A DNA stretch of 64,000 bases from Virgisporangium aurantiacum (GTDB lineage: Bacteria; Actinomycetota; Actinomycetes; Mycobacteriales; Micromonosporaceae), in contig NZ_BOPG01000037.1 in the NCBI RefSeq assembly GCF_016863635.1, forward strand, positions 124,001 through 188,000, in the 5' to 3' direction. The translations under genes and the position numbers were made by a program. Numbering within the stretch: the first letter of the stretch is position 1; each line of letters begins with the position of its first letter. Under the pieces are notes generated by a model, which was given only the letters and a program-made list of their open reading frames with translations, ran no database searches and was not told the DNA's origin. This document shows, one piece after another, positions 25,706-34,612 of the stretch.

Positions 25706-27013
25706 ATGAGGTCGTTCGACGAGGGCCGCTACGACAGCACCCGGCTGGCTCAGTGGGAGGCCGGCCGGGCCCGCGGAGACGGCTTCTCCCGGCGGACGGC
25801 GTTGCGGCTGTCGGCCGGTCTCGGGCTCGCCGCCGTGCCGGTGCTCGGGGGTGGATCCGCGGCGGTGGCCGGGCCCGTTCGGGCGGGCGGCCCGGCCCCC
25901 GCGGCGGGTTCGGTCGCGGCGGGTCCCATCGTGAAACCCCTGCCGCCGGAGCTGTTCACGGTGTTCGGCACCAACGCGGAGACGCGCTGGGACGCGCTGC
26001 GCGACGTCGGCTACCGGGTGCCGATCGACCGGTTCTTCGTCCGCAACCACTCGAGTACCCCGACCGTCGACGGCGACGCCTGGCGGCTGAAGCTGTTCGG
26101 TGCCGGGCTGCACGGATCGCCCACAGTGGACAATCCCATCACGGTCAGCCTGAAGCAATTGCGCCGGCTGCCGTCGACGACGCTCACCGCGTTCATCGAG
26201 TGCGCCGGCAACGGGCGGAGCTTCTTCACCACCCAGCAGGGCCAGTCGGTGTCCGGCACGGCCTGGCAACTCGGCGCCGTCGGCGTCGCGACGTGGCGCG
26301 GCGTGCGCCTGTCGACGGTGTTGCGGCTGGCCGGTCTCCGCCCCGACGCGGTCGACGTGCTCCCGGCGGGGCTCGACGCGAACTTCGTGTCCGGCGGTGT
26401 CGACCTCGGGCCGGTGCGCCGGCCGATCCCGATCGGCAAGGCGCTGCACGACGTGGTGCTGGCCTACGAGATGAACGGCGAGCCGCTGCCGCCCGACCAC
26501 GGTTACCCGGTGCGGGTCGTCGTGCCGTCCTGGATCGGCATCTCGTCGATCAAATGGGTCGGGCAGATCGAGGTGTCGGCCGAACCGTTGTTCACGCCGT
26601 GGAACACCCAGTTCTACCGGTTCTTCGGGCCCGACTACCCGGCCGAGGGCAGCGCGCCGCTCGGCCGGCAGGTGGTCAAGAGCGCGTTCGAACTCGCGCG
26701 GGGTGCGCAACTGCCGGCCGGCCGACCGGTCCGGTTGCAGGGCCGCTCGTGGTCCGGCAACGGCGGCATCAGGCGCGTCGACGTGAGCACCGACGGCGGA
26801 GCGACGTGGCGGCGGGCCACGCTGTTCGGACCGGCGGTCGACACCGGGTGGCGGCGGTGGCACCTCTCCTGGCGGCCACCGGCGGCGGGCGCGTACGACC
26901 TGTTGGCGCGCGCCACCGACGAAACCGGCGTGAGCCAGCCCGACGTGTCGCCGTACAACACCCTCGGCTACCAGTTCGGCGCGGTCGTCCGGCACCCGGT
27001 GACCGTGGCCTGA
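25706..27013 (+). CDS. Molybdopterin sulfite oxidase-family oxidoreductase, Tat-exported
   Basis: 435 residues. A twin-arginine signal FSRRTALRLSAGLGLAAVP (residues 27-45) directs folded export. The oxidoreductase molybdopterin domain follows, with the Mo-ligand cysteine at about 166 in FIECAGNGRS, HGYPVRVVVPSWIGI and SSIKWVGQIEVS. The C-terminal Mo-co dimerisation domain has GRSWSGNGGIRRVDVSTDGG. The family oxidises sulfite to sulfate or acts as a related sulfur oxidase without a heme domain. Next to sulfonate-cleaving enzymes, oxidation of released sulfite is the natural role. The ATG is preceded by GGCGGAGG. Its stop runs directly, in frame, into the remnant of another gene. Confidence 0.88.
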   Translation: MRSFDEGRYDSTRLAQWEAGRARGDGFSRRTALRLSAGLGLAAVPVLGGGSAAVAGPVRAGGPAPAAGSVAAGPIVKPLPPELFTVFGTNAETRWDALRDVGYRVPIDRFFVRNHSSTPTVDGDAWRLKLFGAGLHGSPTVDNPITVSLKQLRRLPSTTLTAFIECAGNGRSFFTTQQGQSVSGTAWQLGAVGVATWRGVRLSTVLRLAGLRPDAVDVLPAGLDANFVSGGVDLGPVRRPIPIGKALHDVVLAYEMNGEPLPPDHGYPVRVVVPSWIGISSIKWVGQIEVSAEPLFTPWNTQFYRFFGPDYPAEGSAPLGRQVVKSAFELARGAQLPAGRPVRLQGRSWSGNGGIRRVDVSTDGGATWRRATLFGPAVDTGWRRWHLSWRPPAAGAYDLLARATDETGVSQPDVSPYNTLGYQFGAVVRHPVTVA

Positions 27014-27178
27014 ACCAAGGCTTCCGATCGCGACATCCTGCACGCGGCCGCGAGCGGATCGCGGGCCTCGGCCGTGCGGGCGCTGGCGACCCATCCGCTC
27101 GTCGACTCGGTCGCGGTGGCGGGCCGCCTGCTCGACGCCTACCGTGGCCACTTCCCGGAACTGGCCTACCTCAGCTGA
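27014..27178 (+). pseudogene. Remnant of a GH4 6-phospho-beta-glucosidase (C-terminus only)
   Basis: Fifty-four codons directly follow the sulfite oxidase TGA in the same frame and end at TGA 27176-27178. The segment VRALATHPLVDSV, AGRLLDAY and HFPELAYLS matches the usual extreme C-terminus of NAD-dependent family-4 6-phospho-beta-glucosidases; the whole catalytic part is missing. No start codon with a ribosome site is present. It marks a deletion or replacement junction next to the sulfite oxidase gene. The last 8 bp overlap the convergent oxidoreductase gene. Confidence 0.65.
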
Positions 27179-28127
27179 CGGTCAGCACGATCTTCCCCTG
27201 GAGGTGACCACGTTCGGCGCGCTCGTGCGCCGCCGACGCGTCGGCGAGCGGGTAGACGCTGTCGATGCCGACGCGCACCGACCCCTCGTCGATGAGCCGG
27301 GCGAGGTCGGCGAGCTGTTCACCGCTCGACCGCACCTGGCCGCCCGGAAACGTGATGCCGCGGGCGGCCGCGCGGTCGCGGTGGTACTCGCCGAAGAAGA
27401 CCGGGCTGACGGTGCCGCCCGCACGCACGGTGTGCACGAGCCGGTGGGCGTGCGGGCCGCCGACCGTGTCGATGACGTGATCGACGCCGCGGACCGTCTC
27501 CTCGACCGCGGTCGTCGTGTAGTCGACGAACTCGTCGGCGCCGAGGTCGCGGAGGAACTCCTCGTGCCTCGTCGAGGCCACCGCGATCACGTGCGCGCCC
27601 GTCACCTTGGCCAGTTGCACCGCGAAATGGCCGACGCCCCCGGCGGCGCCGTTCACGAGCACCCGCTTTCCGGGCGTGAGTCCGATGTGGACGAACAGGA
27701 ACTGGTACGCGGTGAGCCCGGCCATCGGCACGGCGGCGGCCCGGACGTGGTCGACGGCCGCCGGTTTGCGCGCGAGGTCGCCGACCGGGGACGTGGTGTA
27801 CTCGGCGTAGCCCTTGCCGCCGTTGTTCAGGTTCGGGAATCGGATGAGCCCGAACACCTCGTCGCCCGGTCGCCACTCCGTCACGCCGTCACCGGTCGCC
27901 TCGACGACGCCGGACACGTCCGTGCCGGGTGTGGTCGGAAGCGCGAGCCGCGGACGGAGCGCCGCCGGAATCGTGGAGAAGCCCGACCGGGCGTACCAGT
28001 CCGGCGGGTTGACGCCGGCGGCGCGCACGCGGATCAGCACGTCGCCCGGCCCCGGCACCGGCCGCGGCACCTCCTCGTACGTCAGGACCTCCGGTCCACC
28101 CTGCCTGTGCACCCTGATCGCCTTCAC
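27171..28127 (-). CDS. NADP-dependent oxidoreductase (MDR superfamily)
   Basis: 318 residues, GTG start at 28127 with GGAGG 5-6 nt upstream. A GroES-like domain (RVRAAGVNPPDWYARSGF, PGTDVSGVVEATGDGV) and a Rossmann domain (VLVNGAAGGVGHFAVQLAKV) without zinc ligands indicate a quinone/enone reductase. The gene is divergent from a TetR regulator, with twin palindromes between them, so it is probably induced by an electrophile that releases the repressor. It overlaps the GH4 remnant at its 3' end. Confidence 0.87.
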   Translation of the reverse strand: MKAIRVHRQGGPEVLTYEEVPRPVPGPGDVLIRVRAAGVNPPDWYARSGFSTIPAALRPRLALPTTPGTDVSGVVEATGDGVTEWRPGDEVFGLIRFPNLNNGGKGYAEYTTSPVGDLARKPAAVDHVRAAAVPMAGLTAYQFLFVHIGLTPGKRVLVNGAAGGVGHFAVQLAKVTGAHVIAVASTRHEEFLRDLGADEFVDYTTTAVEETVRGVDHVIDTVGGPHAHRLVHTVRAGGTVSPVFFGEYHRDRAAARGITFPGGQVRSSGEQLADLARLIDEGSVRVGIDSVYPLADASAAHERAERGHLQGKIVLTVS

Positions 28128-28147
28128 GGGTTCCTCCCGGTACTATT

Positions 28148-28186
28148 CGGAGCAGTGCTCCGGATAATAAGCGGAGCACTGCTCCG
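28148..28186. promoter_or_regulatory. Twin 15-bp palindromes, TetR operators
   Basis: CGGAGCA-G-TGCTCCG (28148-28162) and CGGAGCA-C-TGCTCCG (28172-28186) are each perfect palindromes, with centres 24 bp apart, in the divergent region between the oxidoreductase and the TetR gene. The arrangement is typical of cooperative TetR binding over back-to-back promoters. Confidence 0.75.
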
Positions 28187-28208
28187 TTTGTCAACGGTGA
28201 GGAGTCTC

Positions 28209-28769
28209 ATGCCCCGCGCCGACGCTCAGCGCAACTACGAGCGTCTCCTTGCCGTGGCCCGCGAGGTGGTCGAGGAGCAGGGGACGCAGGCCTCGCTGCG
28301 CGACGTCGCCCGCCGGGCGGGCGTCGGCCTCGGCACCCTGTACCGGCACTTCCCGACCCGCGAGGCCCTGTTGGAGACGCTGCTCGGCCGCGGCTTCGAA
28401 CGCCTGGCGACGCGGGCCGCCGACCTGTCTGCCCGGCTCCCACCGGACGAGGCACTGTCGGAGTGGCTCCGCGACTTCGTCCACGGATCCGGCACGTTCC
28501 GCGGCCTGCCCGCCTCGATGCTCGCGACGCTGGCCGACGAGGGCTCACCGCTCCACGCGTCGTGCCGGGCGATGCGCGAGGCCGGCGCCCGGCTCCTGGC
28601 CGACGCCCAGAAGGCCGGCCACATCCGCCCCGACGTCGACGGGACAGACCTGTTCGCGCTGGTCAACGCGGTCGGCTGGATGGCCGAGCAGGCCCCGTCG
28701 CTCGCCGACCGGCGAGACCACCTGTTCGCGCTGATCCTGGACGCCCTGTCTCCCCGCCCTACGGGGTGA
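28209..28769 (+). CDS. TetR-family regulator
   Basis: 186 residues. ATG at 28209 preceded by GAGGAG at 5 nt. The N-terminal HTH shows QASLRDVARRAGVGLGTLYRHFPTREALLETL, read as helices 2-4 of the TetR DNA-binding domain. The C-terminal part is a short ligand-binding/dimer domain (DGTDLFALVNAVGWMAEQA) like the SBP-bac/AefR-type regulators linked to small oxidoreductases. It probably represses itself and the divergent MDR reductase through the twin palindromes. Its 3' end overlaps the convergent NmrA-like gene by 11 bp. Confidence 0.9.
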   Translation: MPRADAQRNYERLLAVAREVVEEQGTQASLRDVARRAGVGLGTLYRHFPTREALLETLLGRGFERLATRAADLSARLPPDEALSEWLRDFVHGSGTFRGLPASMLATLADEGSPLHASCRAMREAGARLLADAQKAGHIRPDVDGTDLFALVNAVGWMAEQAPSLADRRDHLFALILDALSPRPTG

Positions 28770-29634
28770 GGCGCGAGCGGAGCTCGTCCGAGTGGTCGGT
28801 CGCGAACTCGGCGAACGACCGGGCCGGCCGGCCGAGGATCCGCGGCACCGTGTCGGTGACCCCGGCCAGCGCGCCCTCGGCGACCTCGGCCCACAGGGCG
28901 GCCACGTCGTCGGCGAAGGGGGCGGGGAGACCCTGCGCGCGCAGCGCCTCCGCCATCTCGGCCGGACGCAGGCGGTGGAAACCCACCCGGCGACCGGCCA
29001 CAGTGGACAGTTGTGCGGCGATCGCGGTCTGGGTGAGGGCCTCGGGGCCGGTGAGCACGAGCGTCTCGGCGGATTCGTGGTCGCCGGTGAGCAGGGCCGC
29101 GGCCACCTCGGCGATGTCGCGGGCGTCCACATAGGACACCGGGGCGTCGGTGTGGTGGCCGATGAGGTCGCCGTCGGCGGTGAACGAGCCGGCGCCGGTG
29201 ACGAAGTTCTGCATGAACCCGTTCGGCCGCAGGACCGTCCGGTCCACAGTGGACGCCGTCAGGTGCCGCTCGATCTCCCAGTGCGCGCCCTGCGCCAGGC
29301 GTCCACCCGGCCGTGCGCCCTCGACCGACACCTTGACGATCCGGCGGACCCCGGCCCGAACCGCGGCGTCGATCGCGGCCTTCTGCTGCCGCACCATCGG
29401 CTGCTCGCCGTCGGCCGGCACGGCGCCGCCGGAGTTCAGGAACAGCCGGGTGACGCCGTCGAGCGCCGCGTCGAGACTGCCGGGCTCGTCGAGGTCGCCC
29501 ACCGTGTAGGGGACGCCGAGCGCCGCGCCACGTTCGGCGTCACGGACGAAGGCGCGGACCTCGACCCCGCCCGCGGCCAGGTGACGGACGAGAGCGCGGC
29601 CGATCGAGCCGGTGGCTCCGGTTACGAGAATCAT
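28759..29634 (-). CDS. NmrA-like NAD(P)-binding protein (atypical SDR)
   Basis: 291 residues from the ATG at 29634 (MILVTGATGSIGRALVRHL). The glycine-rich TGATGSIG loop binds NAD(P). Downstream LRPNGFMQNF and YVDARDIAEVAAALL are typical of NmrA/QorB-like SDRs, which act as quinone reductases or redox sensors; the SDR catalytic YxxxK is not evident. It is divergent from a second TetR regulator, making an oxidoreductase-TetR pair that mirrors the one immediately before it. Confidence 0.85.
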   Translation of the reverse strand: MILVTGATGSIGRALVRHLAAGGVEVRAFVRDAERGAALGVPYTVGDLDEPGSLDAALDGVTRLFLNSGGAVPADGEQPMVRQQKAAIDAAVRAGVRRIVKVSVEGARPGGRLAQGAHWEIERHLTASTVDRTVLRPNGFMQNFVTGAGSFTADGDLIGHHTDAPVSYVDARDIAEVAAALLTGDHESAETLVLTGPEALTQTAIAAQLSTVAGRRVGFHRLRPAEMAEALRAQGLPAPFADDVAALWAEVAEGALAGVTDTVPRILGRPARSFAEFATDHSDELRSRLTP

Positions 29635-29664
29635 GACGTCGTCCTGTCCACTAAGCTGAGGGGG

Positions 29665-29683
29665 CCTCGACAATATATCGAGG
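29665..29683. promoter_or_regulatory. Inverted repeat CCTCGA-N7-TCGAGG, candidate TetR operator
   Basis: Arms of 6 bp around an AT-rich spacer, nested inside outer arms CTAAG (29651-29655) and CTTAG (29693-29697). It lies between the NmrA-like gene and the divergent TetR gene, covering the probable promoters. Confidence 0.55.
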
Positions 29684-29711
29684 GTGCCTCGACTTAGCCC
29701 GGGGGTTGTGG

Positions 29712-30281
29712 ATGGCCGGCCGACGACCGCGTGCCGACGCCGTGCGTAACTACGAGCGACTCCTCGAACACGCCGAGGTGGCGTTCCGCGAGCAGGGCAC
29801 CGGCGCGTCGCTGGAGGGCATCGCGCGGCAGGCCGGCGTCGCGATCGGCACGCTCTACGGGCACTTCCCGAACCGGCGCGCGCTGCTCGGCGCCGTGCTC
29901 CGGCAACGTCACCTCGAACTGTTCGCGTTCGGCGACGGGCTGCTCGCCGACGCCGGGGCCGCCGAGGCGCTCACGGAATGGACGCGCGCGGTCGCCCGCC
30001 ACGCCGCCGCCTACACCGGCCTCGCCGACGTCATCGCCGGCGCCGCGGGCATCGACGACGAAACCTCAGAACTGCACGCGGCCTGTGCCCGGCTGGACGC
30101 CATCACGGAAGCGGTCGTCGCCCGCGCCCGGCGGCTCGGCAAGGTGCGCCCCGACGCGACCGCGGCCGACCTCACCGCGGTGATGGGCGCGGCCGCGTGG
30201 TTGCGGGGCCAGGCCTCGCCCGAACAGGCCGACCGCCTCATCGAGGTCACATTGGACGGTCTGTGCCGGCCACCACTCTGA
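29712..30281 (+). CDS. TetR-family regulator
   Basis: 189 residues. The ATG at 29712 is chosen over an in-frame TTG at 29706. DNA-binding domain: TGASLEGIARQAGVAIGTLY and GHFPNRRALLGAVL. The C-terminal helices include DLTAVMGAAAWLRGQ. Sequence similarity to 28209-28769 is visible by eye (RADAVRNYERLLEHAE versus RADAQRNYERLLAVAR), so the two regulator/oxidoreductase pairs are probably ancient relatives. The likely target is the divergent NmrA-like gene and itself. Confidence 0.9.
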   Translation: MAGRRPRADAVRNYERLLEHAEVAFREQGTGASLEGIARQAGVAIGTLYGHFPNRRALLGAVLRQRHLELFAFGDGLLADAGAAEALTEWTRAVARHAAAYTGLADVIAGAAGIDDETSELHAACARLDAITEAVVARARRLGKVRPDATAADLTAVMGAAAWLRGQASPEQADRLIEVTLDGLCRPPL

Positions 30282-30285
30282 CGGA

Positions 30286-30315
30286 CGCCGGGCAACGCCG
30301 GGCAACGCCGGGCAA
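30286..30315. repeat. Three tandem copies of a 10-bp unit
   Basis: CGCCGGGCAA repeated three times without a mismatch between the convergent TetR and aldo-keto reductase genes. A partial fourth copy follows. No hairpin of note. Possibly a slippage-generated spacer. Confidence 0.85.
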
Positions 30316-30326
30316 CGTCACGAACG

Positions 30327-31334
30327 CTACGGGCGTCGGACGAAACCGGCCAGGATGTCGTACGGGTACACGGTCGGCTTCTCGCTGGCCTTGTCGAGCC
30401 TGGCCAGCTGGTCGTCGGTGAGGATCCAGCCGGCGGCGCCGAGGTTGTCGGCCAGGTGGTCGGGCGTGCGGGGACCGATGATCGGGGCCGTGACGCCCGG
30501 CGCCTGCAGCAACCACCGCACCGCCACCTGTGCCACCGTGCGGCCGGTCTCGGCGGCCACCGTCTCGGCCTCGTCGAGGATCCGCCAGGTGCGCTCGGTG
30601 GCGTAGTTGTCCCACGACTCGATGAGCCCACGATCGGCGGCCAGCTCGATCCTGGTGCCGACGGGCGGCGCCGCCATGCCGCGGGTGAACCGGCCGGACA
30701 GCCAGCCGGCCCGCAACGGGCTCCACGGCATGACGCCCAGCCCTTCGTTGCGGCACACCGGGATCAGCTCCCACTCGGTCTCGCGGTCGAGCAGGTTGTA
30801 GAGCGGCTGCAGGGCGTCGTAGCGGGCCCAGCCGTGGCGGTCGGCGACGTCGATCGCCTTCTGCAGGTGCCACGCCGGCACGTTGCTGGCGCCGAGGTAC
30901 CGGACCTTCCCGGCCGTCACCAGAGTGTCCAGAGTGGACAGTGTCTCCTCGATCGGCGTCGCGTCGTCGTAGACGTGCGTGTAGTAGACGTCGATGTGGT
31001 CGGTGCCCAGCCGGCGGAGGCTGGCCTCGACCGCGGTGCGGATGTGCTTGCGGCTCAGGCCGTCGTCGTTGGGGCCCGGGCCCATCCGTCCCCACACCTT
31101 GGTGGCGATGACCAGTTCGTCGCGGTTGCGACCGCGCAGCCACCGGCCGAGGATCGCCTCCGACTCGCCGCCGTTGTAGACGTCGGCGGTGTCGATGAAC
31201 GTGCCGCCGGCATCGACGAACGCGTCGAGGATACGCACGCTCGTCGACTCGTCGGTCGGCCCGCCGAAGTGCATCGCGCCGAGGCACAGTTCGCTGACCT
31301 TCAGGCCGGTCCGGCCGAGGTATCGGTATTCCAT
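30327..31334 (-). CDS. Aldo/keto reductase
   Basis: 335 residues. Starts [25 protein letters not shown] as in the YghZ/AKR-general group (written here in short parts). The catalytic residues are [14 protein letters not shown] (Asp, Tyr), the lysine in VIATKVWG and the histidine in [17 protein letters not shown]. The cofactor site is [13 protein letters not shown] with the C-terminal [18 protein letters not shown]. It uses NADPH to reduce aldehydes or ketones. The gene stands alone on the minus strand, close to the GlxA-type regulator that ends at 31339 and reads in the same direction. Confidence 0.9.
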   Translation of the reverse strand: MEYRYLGRTGLKVSELCLGAMHFGGPTDESTSVRILDAFVDAGGTFIDTADVYNGGESEAILGRWLRGRNRDELVIATKVWGRMGPGPNDDGLSRKHIRTAVEASLRRLGTDHIDVYYTHVYDDATPIEETLSTLDTLVTAGKVRYLGASNVPAWHLQKAIDVADRHGWARYDALQPLYNLLDRETEWELIPVCRNEGLGVMPWSPLRAGWLSGRFTRGMAAPPVGTRIELAADRGLIESWDNYATERTWRILDEAETVAAETGRTVAQVAVRWLLQAPGVTAPIIGPRTPDHLADNLGAAGWILTDDQLARLDKASEKPTVYPYDILAGFVRRP

Positions 31335-31338
31335 CCGG

Positions 31339-32271
31339 TTACGCTAGGTCTTCGAGTGCGCTCGAAGACAAGGGCCGCGACCGCAACCGGCGGAGCATCC
31401 GCGCGTCGTCGAAGCCCGTGGTGCGGGCGGCGGCCTCCACTGTGGACCCGTGCGCGATCAGGTTCTCGGCCCGTTCCAGGCGCAGCGTCTGCTGGTACCG
31501 CAGCGGCGTCATGCCGGTGGCCGTGGTGAACAGGCGGGTCAGCGTGCGCGGGCTCACGTCGCACGCGGCGGCGATCTCGGCCAGCGGCAACCGATCCTGG
31601 TAGCGGGCGTCGATGAGGTCCTGCGCGCGGTGGACGGCGTCGCTGAGGTGGGCGCGGTGGCGGAGCATCGCGCTGCGTTGCGGCTCGTCGCCGTTGCGCC
31701 GCGCGTAGACGACCATCTCGCGCGCCACCTTCGCCGCGTCAGCGGCGCCGTGCCGCACGGCGATCAGGTGCAGGGCGAGGTCGATGCCGCTGGCGATCCC
31801 GGCCGACGTGATCACCCGGTCGTCGACGACGTAGAGCACGTCGCGTTGCACGCGGCTGGCCGGGTAGCGGGCGGCCAACTCGTCCTGCAGCGCGTGGTGG
31901 GTGGTGCAGCGTCGCCCGTCGAGCAGGCCGGCCTGCGCCAGCGCGTAGGCGCCGGCGCAGACGCTGGCGACCGTTCCGCCGATCGCGTGATGGGCCGCGA
32001 GCGCGTCGCGGGTCGCTCCGGAGAGCCGCGCGTGCGCTCCGAAGCGTCCCCGCCAACCGGGGACGATCACCAGATCGTCCGGTTCGAGCACCGGCCACGC
32101 GGTACCGGCCCGCAGCGGGACGCCCTGCGCGGTCGGCACCTCCTCGTGCTCGGCGACGTACCGCAGCCGGTAGCCGTGGCCGAGATCGGCGGCGGTGGAG
32201 AACACCTGCGCCGGCCCGGCCAGGTCGAGCAGGTGCAGCCGGGGCACGAGGAGGAACACGACGGTGGTCAC
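31339..32271 (-). CDS. GlxA-type AraC-family regulator (DJ-1/PfpI domain + HTH)
   Basis: 310 residues from the GTG at 32271, overlapping the isochorismatase stop (GTGA). The N-terminal half is a DJ-1/PfpI-like amidotransferase fold ([38 protein letters not shown]). The C-terminal half is an AraC HTH ([40 protein letters not shown]). The second HTH ends early: after [15 protein letters not shown] the usual FG-x-SP-x-YR tail is replaced by SSSALEDLA, so the DNA-binding domain is about 14 residues short. It may control the co-transcribed isochorismatase or the following aldo-keto reductase. Confidence 0.83.
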   Translation of the reverse strand: MTTVVFLLVPRLHLLDLAGPAQVFSTAADLGHGYRLRYVAEHEEVPTAQGVPLRAGTAWPVLEPDDLVIVPGWRGRFGAHARLSGATRDALAAHHAIGGTVASVCAGAYALAQAGLLDGRRCTTHHALQDELAARYPASRVQRDVLYVVDDRVITSAGIASGIDLALHLIAVRHGAADAAKVAREMVVYARRNGDEPQRSAMLRHRAHLSDAVHRAQDLIDARYQDRLPLAEIAAACDVSPRTLTRLFTTATGMTPLRYQQTLRLERAENLIAHGSTVEAAARTTGFDDARMLRRLRSRPLSSSALEDLA

Positions 32272-32852
32272 GCCGAAACGTACTCCTTGACCGTGGTGAT
32301 CGTCGCGAACCGGTGCGCCAGCGCGTACTCGGTGCGGGAGATGATCTCGTCGACGCCGAGCGTGAGCGGATCGGCGAGCACCTCGGCGTACGGGCGGCCG
32401 GCCGGGGCGTCGCGGTGCGGGATCGGGAACGTCGCGGTGGCGTCGGTGACGAACGTGACGTCGTACCCGAGATCGTTCGCGACCCGGGCCGTCGTCTCGC
32501 AGCACTGCTCGGTCTGGATGCCGCACACCACCAGCTCGCGGATGCCCTTCTCGGTGAGCACCTGCTGGAGGTTGGTGGTGGTGAAGGCGTTGCGGGACGT
32601 CTTGGTGAGCACCGGTTCGCCCTCCTCCGTGCCGAGGCCGTCCAACAGCCGGGTGTAGCCGTTGACGGGGTCGAACACCCCGCCGGTGCCCGGTTCGTGG
32701 TGCAGGATCCAGACAACGAGATCGCCGGACCCGCGGGCGGCCGCCACGAGCTCGGCCACATCCTGGACGATATCGGGATTCGAGACAGCCTGCCAGGAAT
32801 CCCGGCGGGTGAAGGACTCCTGCACGTCGATGACGAGAAGCGCTTTGGTCAT
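32268..32852 (-). CDS. Isochorismatase-family cysteine hydrolase
   Basis: 194 residues. The catalytic triad positions are Asp9 (LLVIDVQ), Lys84 ([10 protein letters not shown]) and Cys117 ([13 protein letters not shown]). [11 protein letters not shown] and DATATFPIP complete the fold. Members hydrolyse nicotinamide, N-carbamoyl amides or ring-opened compounds; YcaC/PncA-like specificity cannot be set from sequence. First gene of a two-gene operon with the GlxA-type regulator. Confidence 0.87.
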   Translation of the reverse strand: MTKALLVIDVQESFTRRDSWQAVSNPDIVQDVAELVAAARGSGDLVVWILHHEPGTGGVFDPVNGYTRLLDGLGTEEGEPVLTKTSRNAFTTTNLQQVLTEKGIRELVVCGIQTEQCCETTARVANDLGYDVTFVTDATATFPIPHRDAPAGRPYAEVLADPLTLGVDEIISRTEYALAHRFATITTVKEYVSA

Positions 32853-32965
32853 GGGATGATTCGACCAACCCAGCGCGCCGGGCGGTAGGCCGGATCAGGT
32901 CGGAGCCCGGACGGATCTGGTCACGCTATCGGAAAGATCGGCGTACCCGGCGTAGCCTGACGTCC

Positions 32966-34573
32966 ATGACCGGAGTGCTGTCCGAGGCGCGGGGTGAGTC
33001 CACGCCGCCCCTGCTCGACGAGACCATCGGCGCGAACCTCGAGCGGACGGTGGCCACCTGGCCCGACCGGGAGGCGCTCGTCGAGGTGGCCAGCGGCCGC
33101 CGGTGGACGTACCGGGAGTTCGACACCGCGGTCGACGACGTGGCGCGCGGCCTCATCGCGTACGGGGTCGGTAAGGGCGACCGCGTGGGCATCTGGGCAC
33201 CCAACTGTGCCGAGTGGACGATCAGCCAGTTCGCCGCCGCGAAGGTGGGCGCGATCCTGGTCAACATCAACCCCGCGTACCGCACGCACGAGTTCGCGTA
33301 CGTGGCGAACCAGTCGGGAATCCGGCTGCTGCTCGCCGCGTCCCGTTTCAAGACGAGCGATTACCGCGACATGGTCGATCAGACGCGCGACGAATGCCCG
33401 GCTCTCGAACGGGTCGTGTACGTCGACACGTCCGACTGGGCCGACCTGATCTCGGCGGGCCGCGACGTCGCGGAGCTGCCGACGACGCTGAAGCCGGACG
33501 ACGCGATCAACATCCAGTACACGTCCGGCACCACCGGATTCCCGAAGGGCGCGACGCTGTCGCACCGCAACATCCTCAACAACGGGCACTTCGTCACCGA
33601 ACTGATCCGGTTCACCGAGAACGACCGGTTGTGCATCCCCGTCCCGTTCTACCACTGCTTCGGCATGGTGATGGCCAACCTCGGCTGCGTCACGCACGGC
33701 GCGACGATGGTGATTCCCGCGCCGGCGTTCGACCCCGCCGCGACGCTGCGGGCGGTGCAGACCGAGCGGTGCACGGCCGTCTACGGCGTCCCCACGATGT
33801 TCATCGCGATGCAGAACCACGAGGACTTCGCGTCGTTCGACCTGTCGTCGTTGCGCACCGGGATCATGGCCGGCGCGCTGTGCCCGGTCGAGGTCATGAA
33901 GCGCTGCGTCAACGACATGAACATGGCCGAGGTGTCGATCGCGTACGGCATGACCGAAACGTCGCCCGTGTCGTGCCAGACCCGCACCGACGACGACCTC
34001 GAGCGCCGCACCGAAACGATCGGACGCGCCGCGCCGCACGTGGAGATAAAGATCGTGGACCCGGCGACGGGCGAAACGGTTCCGCGCGGCGAGCCGGGTG
34101 AGTTCTGCACGCGTGGCTACTCGGTGATGATCGGCTACTGGAACGACGACGAGCGCACCGCGGAGGCGGTCGACGCCGACGGGTGGATGCACACCGGCGA
34201 CCTGGCCGTGATGCGCGAAGACGGCTACTGCAACATCGTCGGCCGGATCAAGGACATGGTGATCCGCGGCGGCGAGAACATCTACCCGCGCGAGATCGAG
34301 GAGTTCCTCTACACGCACCCGGGCATCGAGGACGTACAGGTGATCGGCGTCCCCGACGGGAAGTACGGCGAGGAACTGTGCGCCTGGATCAAGATGAAGG
34401 CGGGCGCCCCGCCGTTGGACGCCGCCGCGGTGCGGGCGTTCACCGAGGGGCGACTGGCGCACTACAAGATCCCCCGGTACGTGATGATCGTGGACGCGTT
34501 CCCGATGACCGTCACCGGAAAGATCCGCAAGGTGGAGATGCGGGAAGTGAGCGCCCGCGAATTGGGCCTCTGA
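32966..34573 (+). CDS. AMP-binding acyl-CoA synthetase
   Basis: 535 residues of the ANL superfamily. P-loop A3 is [20 protein letters not shown] (20 residues), followed by [15 protein letters not shown], the A5 motif [11 protein letters not shown]7 [11 protein letters not shown], the hinge [21 protein letters not shown] and the A10 lysine in [15 protein letters not shown]. The layout matches medium- or long-chain fatty acyl-CoA synthetases (FadD-like). It activates a carboxylic acid as acyl-AMP, then acyl-CoA. It appears monocistronic; a PNPOx-like gene follows after 39 bp and may share its transcript. Confidence 0.92.
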   Translation: MTGVLSEARGESTPPLLDETIGANLERTVATWPDREALVEVASGRRWTYREFDTAVDDVARGLIAYGVGKGDRVGIWAPNCAEWTISQFAAAKVGAILVNINPAYRTHEFAYVANQSGIRLLLAASRFKTSDYRDMVDQTRDECPALERVVYVDTSDWADLISAGRDVAELPTTLKPDDAINIQYTSGTTGFPKGATLSHRNILNNGHFVTELIRFTENDRLCIPVPFYHCFGMVMANLGCVTHGATMVIPAPAFDPAATLRAVQTERCTAVYGVPTMFIAMQNHEDFASFDLSSLRTGIMAGALCPVEVMKRCVNDMNMAEVSIAYGMTETSPVSCQTRTDDDLERRTETIGRAAPHVEIKIVDPATGETVPRGEPGEFCTRGYSVMIGYWNDDERTAEAVDADGWMHTGDLAVMREDGYCNIVGRIKDMVIRGGENIYPREIEEFLYTHPGIEDVQVIGVPDGKYGEELCAWIKMKAGAPPLDAAAVRAFTEGRLAHYKIPRYVMIVDAFPMTVTGKIRKVEMREVSARELGL

Positions 34574-34612
34574 CGGGTGTCGTATCCGGCCCGGCCCGTT
34601 CGACGTCATGGT

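Noticed and set aside
32926-32940. CTATC-N5-GATCG near the acyl-CoA synthetase start as a fifth sulfur dyad
   Set aside because: The right arm matches poorly and the gene has no sulfur link; probably chance or a promoter element.
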